NCBI GenBank assembly: GCA_020633725.1
Contig: JACKDC010000002.1
Span: 186,001-250,000 of the forward strand
Length of the DNA stretch: 64,000 nt
Direction: 5' to 3'
Source: Candidatus Latescibacterota bacterium
GTDB lineage: Bacteria > Krumholzibacteriota > Krumholzibacteriia > JACNKJ01
Below the pieces are notes generated by a model. That model made no database searches. It was not told where the DNA came from and saw nothing but the letters and a program-made list of their open reading frames with translations. The translations under genes were made by a program, and so were the position numbers. Below are positions 1 through 8,939 of this stretch, piece after piece; the first letter of the stretch is position 1; each line of letters opens with the position of its first letter.

Positions 1-1
1 G

Positions 2-826
2 GCCGGCGAGCGCCTGAAGGGTGACGAGATCACCTTCAAGGTGTCGAGCGTGGGGGCCACGGCCAACGTGATGATGGCGGCCGTCCTCGCCCGCGGCCGC
101 ACCGTGCTCCACAACGCCGCGCGCGAGCCGGACGTGGTGGCCCTGGCCGAGGGTCTCATCGCCATGGGGGCGAGAATCCAGGGCCACGGGACGGGCACGA
201 TCACCATCGACGGCGTCGACGCCCTCGCCCCCCTCGAGATGAGCGTGCCGTCCGACCGCATCGAGGTGGGCACCTTCCTCGCGGCGGCGCCCATCACGCG
301 CGGCAAGGTGCGCGTCGAGGGCTGCGTCCCCCGCGAGCAGCGCGCGCTGCTGGCCATGCTGCGCGAGGGCGGCCTGCCGATCGAGCAGGGCGACGACTGG
401 ATCGAGGTGGACGCCACCGCCACGCGCCTGCGAGCGCTGGAGGTCATCACCGCGCCCTATCCCGGCTTCGCGACGGACATGCAGGCGCAGATCATGGCCG
501 CCTGCGCGCTGGCCGACGGCGTGAGCACGATCACCGAGACCATCTACGTGGACCGCTTCACGCACGTGGCCGAGCTGCGGCGGCTGGGGGCGCAGATCCG
601 TCTGGACGGGAACGTCGCCGTGGTGCGCGGCGTGGACCGCCTCTCCGCGGCGCCCGTGATGGCCACCGACCTGCGGGCGTCTGCCGCGCTGATCCTGGCC
701 GCCTGCGGCGCTGAGGGCGCGACGACGCTGAGCCGCATCTACCACATCGACCGGGGCTACGAGCGCATCGAGGAGAAGCTCGCCGCCCTGGGCGCGAGAA
801 TCCGCCGCGAGGACGAGCCCGCATGA
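2..826 (+). CDS. murA: UDP-N-acetylglucosamine 1-carboxyvinyltransferase (MurA), C-terminal part
   Basis: The 5' end lies outside the window; about 274 C-terminal residues are present, in a family usually near 420. MurA transfers enolpyruvate from PEP to UDP-GlcNAc, the first committed cytoplasmic step of peptidoglycan synthesis. The visible part has the family stretch SVGATANVMMAAVLA near the start, then NAAREPDVV and GTGTITIDGV. The catalytic Cys loop would lie in the missing N-terminal half. The stop codon overlaps the selB start (ATGA), so the two are translationally coupled, which is an unusual pairing. Product call is firm; the true start cannot be seen. Confidence 0.93.
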   Translation, partial: AGERLKGDEITFKVSSVGATANVMMAAVLARGRTVLHNAAREPDVVALAEGLIAMGARIQGHGTGTITIDGVDALAPLEMSVPSDRIEVGTFLAAAPITRGKVRVEGCVPREQRALLAMLREGGLPIEQGDDWIEVDATATRLRALEVITAPYPGFATDMQAQIMAACALADGVSTITETIYVDRFTHVAELRRLGAQIRLDGNVAVVRGVDRLSAAPVMATDLRASAALILAACGAEGATTLSRIYHIDRGYERIEEKLAALGARIRREDEPA

Positions 827-2715
827 AGTCCATCATCATCGGCACGGCGGGCCACGTGGACCACGGCAAGACGCGCCTCGTGGGACGTCTCACCGGCACC
901 AACACGGACCGCCTCAAGGAGGAGCAGAAGCGGGGCATCAGCATCGAGCTGGGCTTCGCACGGCTCGACCTGGGCGACGTGGAAGCGGGCATCGTGGACG
1001 TGCCCGGGCACGAGAAGTTCGTCCGCACCATGGTGGCCGGCGCGGGCGGCGTGGACTTGGCGCTGCTGGTGGTGGCCGCGGACGAGGGCGTCATGCCCCA
1101 GACCCGCGAACACGTGGAGGTGCTCGAGCTGCTGGGCGTGACGCGCGGGCTGGTGGCGCTGACCAAGATCGACATGGTCGATCCCGAGCTGGTGGAGCTG
1201 GCGGCGGAGGACGTCCGCGAGTATCTCGCCGAGACCTCGCTCGCCAGTGCCGAGGTCGTGCCGGTGTCTTCAGAGACCGGCGAGGGCCTCGAGGATCTGC
1301 GCGCCGCGCTGGCCGCCCTGGCCGCCGCGACGCCCGAGCGCGGGGGACTCGGCCCCTATCGCCTGCCCATCGACCGCGTCTTCACGCTGGCGGGCAAGGG
1401 GACGGTGGTCACGGGCACGAGCTGGAGCGGCAGCGTGCGCGCGGGCGACACGCTGGAGCTGATGCCGCGGGGGATCAGCGTGCGCGTGCGCAGCCTGCAG
1501 GTGCACGACCGCCCCGTGGACGAGGCCCACGCCGGCCAGCGCACGGCGCTGGCCATCCACGGCGTGAAGCACGACGAACTCACCCGTGGCGAGGTGCTCG
1601 TGAGCCCCGGCCGCTTCCAGGCCAGCAACATGGTGACGCTCAAGGTCAACTGTCTCGCCAGCTGCCCGCGCCCCCTGCGCCATCGCACGCGGCTGCGCTT
1701 CCACTTCGGCACCCAGGAGATCCTCGGGCGGCTGGTGCTGCTCGACCGCGAGGCGCTCGGCCCCGGCGAGAGCGGGCTCGCCCAGGCGCGCATGGAAGAG
1801 CCGGCGGTCTGCGCGCCGGGGGACCACGTGATCGTCCGCTTCTACTCGCCCATGCGCACGGTGGCCGGCGGCGAGGTGATCGAGGCCACCGCGCCCAAGC
1901 GTCGCCACGGCCGCGCGCGCGACCTGGAGGCGGTGCGCCTCAAGGAAGGCGGCGACCCGGCGGTGATCCTGGAGCGGAACATCCTCGACGCGGGCGCGTC
2001 GGGCTTCGCCGATCGCGACGCGCAGCTCCTGGTGGAGAAGTACAAGGGCGAGAATCCGCTGCCGGAGCTGCTGGAGAGCGGGCGGGTGATCGCCCTCGGC
2101 AAGCGGCTCTTCCACGACGACGCGGTGACGCGACTCGCCGACGGCATCGCCGAGCGCGCCGGTCGCTTCCAGGCCGAGCACCCCCTGGCCTGGGGTCCGG
2201 CGCGGCAGGGTCTGCGCTCGGCGCTGGCGCCGGAGGTGCCGCAGGCGTCCTTCCAGTTGCTGCTCGAGTACCTCGAGCAGCAGGGCGCGCTGCGCCTGCG
2301 CGGCGAGAGCGTGCGCGTGGGCGAAGACGACCCCGCCCCCACCGGCGCCGCGGCCGGCTGGGTGGAGCGCGCCGACGCCGCCTGGCGCGACGCCGGGCTC
2401 TCCCCGCCCGCCATGAGCACCTTCGCCGAGCTGGGCGTGCCCGCCGACCAGGTGCCGGACCTCGTGGACTACCTGGTGAGCGGCGGGCGCCTGCTGCGCG
2501 TCTCGACCGAGATGCTGGTTCACGCCGAGGCCTTCGCGCGCCTCCTGGACGGCCTGCGCGCGCTCTTCGCCGAGAAGGACGCCATCGCGGTGGGCGACGT
2601 GGGCCAGCGCCTGGACGTCAGCCGGAAATACAGTGTGCCCATCCTGGAGCTCTGCGACCGCCTGGGCTACACCGAGCGCCGCGAGTCCGAGCGGCGCCGC
2701 GGGCCGAAGCTCTAG
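823..2715 (+). CDS. selB: Selenocysteine-specific translation elongation factor SelB
   Basis: SelB is the GTPase that carries selenocysteinyl-tRNA(Sec) to the ribosome at UGA codons marked by a SECIS hairpin. At 630 residues it has the usual family length. The N-terminal G domain shows G1 GHVDHGKT, G3 DVPGH and G4 TKID. Beta-barrel domains II and III follow, and the last 250 or so residues look like the winged-helix repeats that bind SECIS RNA. The ATG overlaps the murA stop; GAGGA just upstream serves as ribosome binding site. No selA, selD, tRNA-Sec or selenoprotein gene is visible in this window, so the partners must lie elsewhere. Confidence 0.95.
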   Translation: MKSIIIGTAGHVDHGKTRLVGRLTGTNTDRLKEEQKRGISIELGFARLDLGDVEAGIVDVPGHEKFVRTMVAGAGGVDLALLVVAADEGVMPQTREHVEVLELLGVTRGLVALTKIDMVDPELVELAAEDVREYLAETSLASAEVVPVSSETGEGLEDLRAALAALAAATPERGGLGPYRLPIDRVFTLAGKGTVVTGTSWSGSVRAGDTLELMPRGISVRVRSLQVHDRPVDEAHAGQRTALAIHGVKHDELTRGEVLVSPGRFQASNMVTLKVNCLASCPRPLRHRTRLRFHFGTQEILGRLVLLDREALGPGESGLAQARMEEPAVCAPGDHVIVRFYSPMRTVAGGEVIEATAPKRRHGRARDLEAVRLKEGGDPAVILERNILDAGASGFADRDAQLLVEKYKGENPLPELLESGRVIALGKRLFHDDAVTRLADGIAERAGRFQAEHPLAWGPARQGLRSALAPEVPQASFQLLLEYLEQQGALRLRGESVRVGEDDPAPTGAAAGWVERADAAWRDAGLSPPAMSTFAELGVPADQVPDLVDYLVSGGRLLRVSTEMLVHAEAFARLLDGLRALFAEKDAIAVGDVGQRLDVSRKYSVPILELCDRLGYTERRESERRRGPKL

Positions 2716-2763
2716 CCCCCTCCATCCCCGGTTTGCGCCGCGCCTCCCGCGGGACTATCATGC

Positions 2764-2769
2764 TATAAT
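2764..2769 (+). promoter_or_regulatory. Candidate -10 box (TATAAT) for the LVIVD-repeat gene
   Basis: An exact TATAAT stands 30 bases before the ATG of the gene at 2800, in an otherwise GC-rich gap. No convincing -35 box lies 16-18 bases upstream, so only the -10 element is claimed. Confidence 0.45.
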
Positions 2770-2799
2770 AAAGGTCGGGCACAGGCTGGAGGGGGCGTC

Positions 2800-4971
2800 A
2801 TGCGCAGCGAAGTCCTGATTGTCATGCTGGGAATCCTCGGCGCGGGCGCGGCGCCCGCGGGTGGGCAGTGCGTCAACTACGAGGACGTGATGCACGTCGA
2901 GAGCATGCTCGACCTCGGCGGGCCAGCCCGAAGCGTCGCGATCGTCGAGGACGTGGCGCTGGTCGCCGGCGGGGATGCGGGACTTGCCGTCGTCGACCTG
3001 TCCGGCACGGATCCCGTCCTCGCGCAGACCCTCCCGACGCCGCTCCTCGCCGAGGACGTGGACGTCCAGGGCCAGTTCGCCTATCTGGTCCAGTACGACA
3101 ACGGCTGGCCGCCCGAGCCCAGCCTGCTGTGGATTCTCGACGTCAGCGCGCCCGCAGCCCCTGTGTTGATCGGCGAGCTGGAGCTGCCTGGCTTCGCCTA
3201 CGAGATCATCGTGGAGGACGATCTCGCCTACATCGCCACGGGATGGGAGGGCGGCTACCCGAGCTTCCGGATCGTGGATGTCTCCGATCCACAGCATCCT
3301 ACCGCGCTCGGTTCCGGGGGCTCCGGCGGGCCGGACGCGGGTGTCGTGGGCTTCGCGGTGCAGGGCGGATTCGTCCACTTCGCGGTGAATGGCCTGATCG
3401 GCAGCTACTACGATATCTACGACGCCACGGACCCCGCTGACCCCCAGCTTGTGGCGAACGTCGACATTGCCCAGGACTACGGCGGCATCGCCCTCGCCGG
3501 CCCGCTGGCCTACGTCAGCACCTTCGACGGGCTCGTGGCCCTCGACATCTCCGACCCCGCCAGTCCGCAGGTTCTGGCGACGGCTCCCGCGCTGGGCGGC
3601 CACCCCCTCTTCGCGGGCGGATACCTCTTCCTGGTCGGCGACGGCATTCAGGTCGCCGACGTGAGCGACCCGCTGGCGATGACCCTTCTCGGCGAGATGG
3701 ACCTGCCCTCCTCGCCCCAGGAGATGGCGGTGGTGGGCGGTAGCGCCTTCGTCGCCTGCCAGAATGCCGGCCTCGTCGACGTCTACCTGGGCGGATTCGA
3801 GACCGCGTCGCCCCTCAGCGTGCTGGACGTGGGCACGGGGTCAGACGTCGCCGTCGATGGCGCCCTGGCCGCCGTGGCGAGCTTTCAGTCTCTGGTCACG
3901 GTCGACGTCAGCGACCTCGGCCAGCCAGCGGAGCTCGGCTCGCTCTATCTCGGCGAGTATCTGCAAGCCGTGGCGATCGACGGCAGCCGCGTCTACGGCG
4001 CGGCCGAGGACCTCGGGCTCGCGGTCTTCGACATCGCCACGCCGACCGCCCCGAGCCTGGTGACGACGCTCCCGCTGCCGGGTCCCGCCGTGGACATGGC
4101 CTTCAGCGCGCCCTACGCCTTCGTTTGCACGTACTACTCCGGCCTGTGCGCAGTGGACCTCAGCAGCCCCGAGTCGCCGCTGCTTCTCGACACCCTGCCC
4201 TTGCCCGGCGCGACGGTCTACTGCACCCTTGTGGGATCGCTGGCCTACGTCATCAATCATGGCTGGCTCACGATCGTCGACGTGTCCGATCCCGCGCAGC
4301 TGACGGTGCTGAGTCAAACCGCGCTGCCCTACGACTACGAGTCGGTCACGGTGGCCAGCGACCTCGCCTATGTCTGCGCCTATGGAATCTACGACGCCGG
4401 CCTGCGCGTCTACGACGTCTCGACGCCGGGTGCTCCCGAGCTGCTCGCGGAGAACCCGGACCTCGGAATGACCCGTCTCATGGTGGACGGTCCCGTGGGC
4501 TATGGCGCGACCGGGCAGGGACTGGTCGTGCTCCAGCTCGTCCCGCCGACCCATCCCCAGCGCCTCGGCGGCGCGGATGCACTCCTGCTACGCAACCTCC
4601 AGGTCACCGGGGACGCGGTCTTCTGTGCCGAAGTCGAGGGCCTGCGCATCCAGCCCCTCCAGTGCGCGCCTACTTCAGTGCCTCCCTCGGCGTCCGACGT
4701 GATCGCGCTGGACGCCTGGCCCAACCCCTTCAACCCCAAGGTCACCCTGCGCTTCACGCTGCCGGCCGCGGGGCGCGCGACGCTCTTGATCAACGACGTC
4801 TCGGGCCGACGCGTGGCGACCCTCGCCGAGGGCGTCTACGGCGCCGGCGAACAGCGCTGGACCTGGGACGGCCGGGACTCGCGGGGCCGCGCGGTGGCGT
4901 CGGGGGTCTACTTCGCGACGCTGAACACCGCGTCGGGAAATGGGAACAGGAAGCTGGTGATGCTCCGCTAG
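2800..4971 (+). CDS. Secreted LVIVD-repeat protein with C-terminal FlgD-like/T9SS-like domain
   Basis: A 723-residue exported protein. The first 22 or so residues are a signal peptide ending near AGGQC. The body holds about eleven repeats of the LVIVD type, such as VDVSDPQHPTALG, LDISDPASPQVL and VDLSSPESPLLL, which are expected to form a beta-propeller. The C-terminal 85 residues are a FlgD-like Ig domain with AWPNPFNPKVTLRFTL and an ASGVYFATL strand, ending KLVMLR. In FCB bacteria this domain is thought to direct export or surface attachment. GGAGGGGG precedes the ATG. The stop TAG shares CTAG with the stop of the convergent rhomboid gene. The ligand or substrate is unknown. Confidence 0.85.
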   Translation: MRSEVLIVMLGILGAGAAPAGGQCVNYEDVMHVESMLDLGGPARSVAIVEDVALVAGGDAGLAVVDLSGTDPVLAQTLPTPLLAEDVDVQGQFAYLVQYDNGWPPEPSLLWILDVSAPAAPVLIGELELPGFAYEIIVEDDLAYIATGWEGGYPSFRIVDVSDPQHPTALGSGGSGGPDAGVVGFAVQGGFVHFAVNGLIGSYYDIYDATDPADPQLVANVDIAQDYGGIALAGPLAYVSTFDGLVALDISDPASPQVLATAPALGGHPLFAGGYLFLVGDGIQVADVSDPLAMTLLGEMDLPSSPQEMAVVGGSAFVACQNAGLVDVYLGGFETASPLSVLDVGTGSDVAVDGALAAVASFQSLVTVDVSDLGQPAELGSLYLGEYLQAVAIDGSRVYGAAEDLGLAVFDIATPTAPSLVTTLPLPGPAVDMAFSAPYAFVCTYYSGLCAVDLSSPESPLLLDTLPLPGATVYCTLVGSLAYVINHGWLTIVDVSDPAQLTVLSQTALPYDYESVTVASDLAYVCAYGIYDAGLRVYDVSTPGAPELLAENPDLGMTRLMVDGPVGYGATGQGLVVLQLVPPTHPQRLGGADALLLRNLQVTGDAVFCAEVEGLRIQPLQCAPTSVPPSASDVIALDAWPNPFNPKVTLRFTLPAAGRATLLINDVSGRRVATLAEGVYGAGEQRWTWDGRDSRGRAVASGVYFATLNTASGNGNRKLVMLR

Positions 4972-5627
4972 CCGCGACGCGCGGGCCGGCGGTAGGTGTA
5001 GATCAGCAGCCCCAGCGACAGCGCCATCACCGCGCCGTAGAGCGCAGGGCTGCGGGCTACGATGCCGGGATAGAGCGCCGTCGTCACGAGCAGGCCGATG
5101 ATCGCACCGCCCAGGTGGGCATCGTGGCCGATGTTGCCGAAGCCGCTGCGCATGCCCGCGCCCGTGGCCACCACGAAGAGGATCGCGAAAAGCCAGGACG
5201 GGATCGCCATGGGAATGGGGAAGACCGTCACGCTGCCGCCCGGCAGCAGGAAGATGCTCGCGAAGATCACCCCGCAGACCCCGCCCGACGCGCCGAGGGC
5301 CCGGTAGACCTGGTTCCGGTGCATCGCCAGCGCCAGCAGGTTGCCGCCGAGGATCGCCGCCACGTAGATGAGCGCCAGCGGCAGGGGCCCGTAGACCTGC
5401 TCGATCAACCGGGCGAACGAGTAGAAGCTGAACATGTTGAAGAGCAGGTGCGGCAGGCTGGCGTGCAAGAAACCTGCCGTGAAGAGGCGGTAGAGCTGCC
5501 CCGCGCGCACGGCCTGCACGTCGAACAGGAAGCGCCGGACCACCTGTTCGTCACGGAAGCCCAGGGCCGAGACCACCACCGTGGCGATGATGATGGCGAC
5601 GGTGACAAGTGCCGGCGATGCGTCCAC
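4968..5627 (-). CDS. Rhomboid-family intramembrane serine protease
   Basis: A 219-residue polytopic membrane protein with the catalytic features of rhomboids: GASG (Ser114), GHDAHLGG (His171), and a helix carrying HLLFN (His60, Asn64). It has six or seven hydrophobic segments, the usual bacterial core. Rhomboids cleave helices inside the membrane; some act on anti-sigma factors, autotransporters or Tat components, but nothing next to this gene names its substrate. The C-terminus overlaps the convergent upstream gene by four bases. Confidence 0.9.
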   Translation of the reverse strand: MDASPALVTVAIIIATVVVSALGFRDEQVVRRFLFDVQAVRAGQLYRLFTAGFLHASLPHLLFNMFSFYSFARLIEQVYGPLPLALIYVAAILGGNLLALAMHRNQVYRALGASGGVCGVIFASIFLLPGGSVTVFPIPMAIPSWLFAILFVVATGAGMRSGFGNIGHDAHLGGAIIGLLVTTALYPGIVARSPALYGAVMALSLGLLIYTYRRPARRG

Positions 5628-5739
5628 GGGGCCCAGACTCCGAGTTCGGATGAGGTCAGTCCCTGGACCCTATGCCGAGGCATGGAGGTAGTCAAGAGAT
5701 CCGCGCTGCTACTGGGCCGGCACCCGATGGCCGACTCGT

Positions 5740-7149
5740 CTAGTAGAGCGCTTTGATCGCACTGATGCTCGTCTCGGCCGTGCTCACCGCGCCGCAGTTC
5801 ACAGGCAGTGCGCCGATGAGCTCGCCGCACCCGTTGTTGTTCGGGGCGCAAGGCGAGTCGCTCTGCAGGTAGTAGTTACCGCTGCCGGGAATCCCGCAGA
5901 ACTGCGGGTCGGCTTCGATGTTGCCGTTCACGCCGAGTTGGTCGGCGTAGCAGTCGACCCAAGCGTCACCGAAGGGGCTGTAGATGTCGCAGCAATGGAA
6001 ACTGGGAGCAGCAATTCCGCATGAGTAGGCGGTGAGACCTTCGCCAAGTACGAGTAGACAGTCTACGATCTGTGGGTCTTCACCGCCCCGGAGGTAGGAA
6101 GTGCTTTGTGCGACTCCTGTCGAGACGAAAGTCGACTGCTCCACGCGCAGCGCGGTGCTCGCGGATGCCAATACCTCGCAGCCAAGCGATGGGGTTGCTG
6201 AGGCACGCACGAACTGACTGGTCACGATGAGCAGCTCATCGCCCCCAGCCGCGATGCTCGAACCGTCAGCTCCGTATCCACTCGAATTCTCTTGGAAAAC
6301 CGTCTTCGTGATTGTGCAATTCAATCCTGACTGCGATATGGCACCTCCAATACCATATGTCCAGTTCGCTTCGAAGCGGCTGCCGTCCACGAGAAGCTCT
6401 GCACCACTGGCATAGACCGCACCGCCGCCGCCACCCAGGTTGTTGTCGCTGTAATTCCCGTAGAACTCGGAGTCCGATATCGCGACTTGAGAAGAGGTGG
6501 CAAAGATTGCCCCGCCTCTGCCCCCTCCCCCGCCATGGTGCCCCACATTCTCAGTGAATGTCGAATAAGTGACCTCCAGTGTAGTCCCGCCGCAGTAAAC
6601 CGCACCGCCCTCTCCCGCGCCGACTTCAGACTCCGTTGCGCGATTATCGCTGAATTCGCAGTTGTCAACGAGGACATCCGAATCAACGGCATAGATGCCG
6701 CCCCCCTGACTGCCCGCATAGTTGGAGATGAATCGGCAGCTGTGGATTCCGACTTGGGCGCTTTGGATATTGAATCCACCTCCGTCGGCGTCATTGTAGG
6801 CCCCGCCGTGCATGAAAGTGATTCCCTCGATCCGCGCCCGAAGAGGCGCGTTCCAGCAGCGGAGGATGGAGCCGTTCTGGCCGCCATCGATGACGACACA
6901 GTTGGGACTTCCAGTCGCACTACGCAGGGTTACTCCACTGCGAACTAGCATGGCACTCTCCACATAGGTACCACATTCAACGACGACGGAATCCCCGCTC
7001 CAGGCATGTTGCAACCCCTGAGTGATTGATGGGTAGTCGTCAGGCACGTGAATCTCCAGCGCCCACGGCTTTCCGCAACAAACACTCAGCCAAAGCGCTG
7101 TAAGGATCAGGGCTCTCGGTTTCCAGCCAGCACGGGGTTGAAATCGCAT
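5740..7149 (-). CDS. Secreted right-handed beta-helix repeat protein with short C-terminal AIKALY tail
   Basis: A 469-residue exported protein with a signal peptide in the first 31 residues (hydrophobic ALILTALWLSVCC). The body opens with VPDDYPSITQGLQHA, typical of bacterial pectate-lyase-like beta-helix proteins, followed by repeats such as NCEFSDNRA, YSTFTENVG and SEFYGNYSD. Unlike most exported proteins here it has no FlgD-like domain; it ends in ISAIKALY, resembling the tails of the proteins at 8940-9539 and 46012-46644. Codon use and base composition are visibly more AT-rich than in neighbouring genes, which may indicate transfer. GGGAG lies just before the ATG. Function is probably adhesion or polysaccharide contact, but that is only inference. 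Confidence 0.8.
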   Translation of the reverse strand: MRFQPRAGWKPRALILTALWLSVCCGKPWALEIHVPDDYPSITQGLQHAWSGDSVVVECGTYVESAMLVRSGVTLRSATGSPNCVVIDGGQNGSILRCWNAPLRARIEGITFMHGGAYNDADGGGFNIQSAQVGIHSCRFISNYAGSQGGGIYAVDSDVLVDNCEFSDNRATESEVGAGEGGAVYCGGTTLEVTYSTFTENVGHHGGGGGRGGAIFATSSQVAISDSEFYGNYSDNNLGGGGGAVYASGAELLVDGSRFEANWTYGIGGAISQSGLNCTITKTVFQENSSGYGADGSSIAAGGDELLIVTSQFVRASATPSLGCEVLASASTALRVEQSTFVSTGVAQSTSYLRGGEDPQIVDCLLVLGEGLTAYSCGIAAPSFHCCDIYSPFGDAWVDCYADQLGVNGNIEADPQFCGIPGSGNYYLQSDSPCAPNNNGCGELIGALPVNCGAVSTAETSISAIKALY

Positions 7150-7188
7150 GGCGACTCCCAGCTTGACGGGCCCGCACGGCTATCCGGG

Positions 7189-7455
7189 CTATTCAATCCA
7201 GTAGGTCACAAGATAGCCGATCTCATTGCCAGCCACGTCGTAGGCCATGATGATCTTTCGTTTCGGTCCTGGAAAGCCCTGGGGAACATCCTGCGCGTTC
7301 CCGAACGCCAGGCCATCCAGAGCTTTCACCTGTCCCGACGCAGAAATATCTCCCGTAGCTTCGACATCGCTGCCACTCGAGATGCTCCCACTGCAGACAA
7401 GGTGTACAGAGTCCGTATTGACCTGACAGCCACCCCCGAATCTCCCAGGATTAGC
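7189..7455 (-). pseudogene. Possible remnant of a protein C-terminus (88 codons, no start)
   Basis: An open frame that reads like real protein, ending KIIMAYDVAGNEIGYLVTYW-IE and then TAG. It has no credible start codon. Eight codons further upstream there is an in-frame ATG (7480-7482), but a TAA at 7456-7458 separates it from the rest, and a run of seven G (7474-7479 region) offers a place for a frameshift. The 5' part of the ancestral gene would run into the POT transporter gene, so this is best read as a decayed fragment. It shares the lower GC of the beta-helix gene just downstream. The rest of 7150-7528 holds no other gene that I can see. No homology is recognised. Confidence 0.35.
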
Positions 7456-7528
7456 TTAAGTGTCCCACAGGTGGGGGGGCATGCCAACGGTGATCAGCTT
7501 ATGCCACATCCATGCTACGCCGGGCGGC

Positions 7529-8917
7529 CTACTCGTGCGACGCCACGGCGGCCTTCAGCGCCTTGCTGAAGGCCCAGATGGCCAGCCCGGCCGCCAGGCC
7601 CAGCAGGCAGAGCATGCCGAAGAACGTCTCCCGGCTCATGCGCTCGTAGAAGGTGCCCAGGAAGCCCGACATGTAGTTGCCGAAGAAGCTGGAGAGGAAC
7701 CACACGCCCATCATCATGGAGACGATCCGAGCGGGCGACACCTTGGTCACCAGCGAGAGGCCGATGGGCGAGAGGTAGAGCTCGCCGATGGTGAGGACGA
7801 AGGTCGTCCCCAGCAGCCAGAGCACGCTGCGCTGGTCCTCGGGGCCCATGCCGCGCGTGCCGGCGATCATGATCAGGAAGGACGCGCCGAGCAGGAAGCA
7901 GCCGATGGCCATCTTCATCACGCTGCCGGGCTCGCGGCGCCGGCCGTTCTGCCAGGTCCAGAACATGTTCAGCAGCGGCGCGAAGGCGAAGATGATCAGC
8001 GGGTTGAAGGCCTGATACCAGGTGGACGGCATCTCCCAGCCGAAGATGCTCCAGCTGGTGTTGCGGTCGGCCCAGAGCTGCATGGTGTTGCCCTGCTGCT
8101 CGTAGACCCCCCAGAACACGATGTTCAGCGCGCAGAGCACCACCAGCGCGATCACGCGGCGCCACTCGCCGGCGGTCAGCGGCTCCTTCTCGGCCTTGCG
8201 CGCTGCGCGTCGCTCGGCGATCTGCTCGGGCGCGAGGTAGCGCTGTCCCCACAGGTAGAGCAGGAGCCCGAGCACCATGCCCACGCCCGCCGCGCCGAAG
8301 CCGTAGTGCCAGCCCACCTTCTGCCCCAGCGTGCCGCAGACCAGGGGCGAGAAGAACGAGCCCAGGTTGATGCCCATGTAGAAGATGGTGAAGGCGCGAT
8401 CGCGACGCGGATCCCCGGGCGGGTAGAGGTCGCCCACCTGCGTGGAGATGTTCGGCTTGAAGGCGCCGTTGCCCATCACCAGGAAGAGCAGCGCGGGGAA
8501 GAAGAGCCACTCCACGGCCATGAGGAAGTGGCCGATGGCCATCAGCACGGCGCCGAGCACGACGCTCTTGCGCCGTCCCAGCCAGCGGTCGGCCAGGACG
8601 CCGCCGAAGAGCGGCGTCAGATAGACCAGGCCCGTGTACAGGCCGTAGATCTGCGACGAGAGCGGCTGCGCCTCGAGCGGCCCGAAGATCGACTCGAGCA
8701 CGCCCTTGACGGCTGTGAAACCCAGGACGTGCCGCCCCACGTCCGGCCGCAGGAAGAGGTGGTCCACCATGTAGAGGACCAGCAGCGTGCGCATGCCGTA
8801 GTAGGAGAAGCGCTCCCACATCTCGGTGAAGAAGAGCACGAAGAGGCCGCGCGGATGGCCGAGGAAGCTGGGCTCGCCGACGTCGGCGCGGGGGACGGTG
8901 GGGTTGAGGATCGGCAA
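7529..8917 (-). CDS. POT/PTR-family proton-coupled peptide transporter
   Basis: A 462-residue MFS permease of the POT (PepT/DtpT) family, which imports di- and tripeptides with protons across the inner membrane. The first helix bears the family signature EMWERFSYYGMR. FKPNISTQVGDLY and YMGINLGSFFSPL match the conserved helix 4 and 5 signatures. The start is read as TTG at 8917, because the first ATG would remove the ExxER helix. It lies 22 bases downstream of the secreted protein gene at 8940 on the same strand and may be cotranscribed. Confidence 0.9.
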   Translation of the reverse strand: MPILNPTVPRADVGEPSFLGHPRGLFVLFFTEMWERFSYYGMRTLLVLYMVDHLFLRPDVGRHVLGFTAVKGVLESIFGPLEAQPLSSQIYGLYTGLVYLTPLFGGVLADRWLGRRKSVVLGAVLMAIGHFLMAVEWLFFPALLFLVMGNGAFKPNISTQVGDLYPPGDPRRDRAFTIFYMGINLGSFFSPLVCGTLGQKVGWHYGFGAAGVGMVLGLLLYLWGQRYLAPEQIAERRAARKAEKEPLTAGEWRRVIALVVLCALNIVFWGVYEQQGNTMQLWADRNTSWSIFGWEMPSTWYQAFNPLIIFAFAPLLNMFWTWQNGRRREPGSVMKMAIGCFLLGASFLIMIAGTRGMGPEDQRSVLWLLGTTFVLTIGELYLSPIGLSLVTKVSPARIVSMMMGVWFLSSFFGNYMSGFLGTFYERMSRETFFGMLCLLGLAAGLAIWAFSKALKAAVASHE

Positions 8918-8939
8918 CGGCGTCGGTCCTGGGCTGGGG

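Noticed and set aside
7048..7569. A 173-codon plus-strand frame in the gap before the POT gene
   Set aside because: It overlaps the start of the beta-helix gene and the end of the POT gene and has no family features; the minus-strand fragment in the same DNA reads more like protein.
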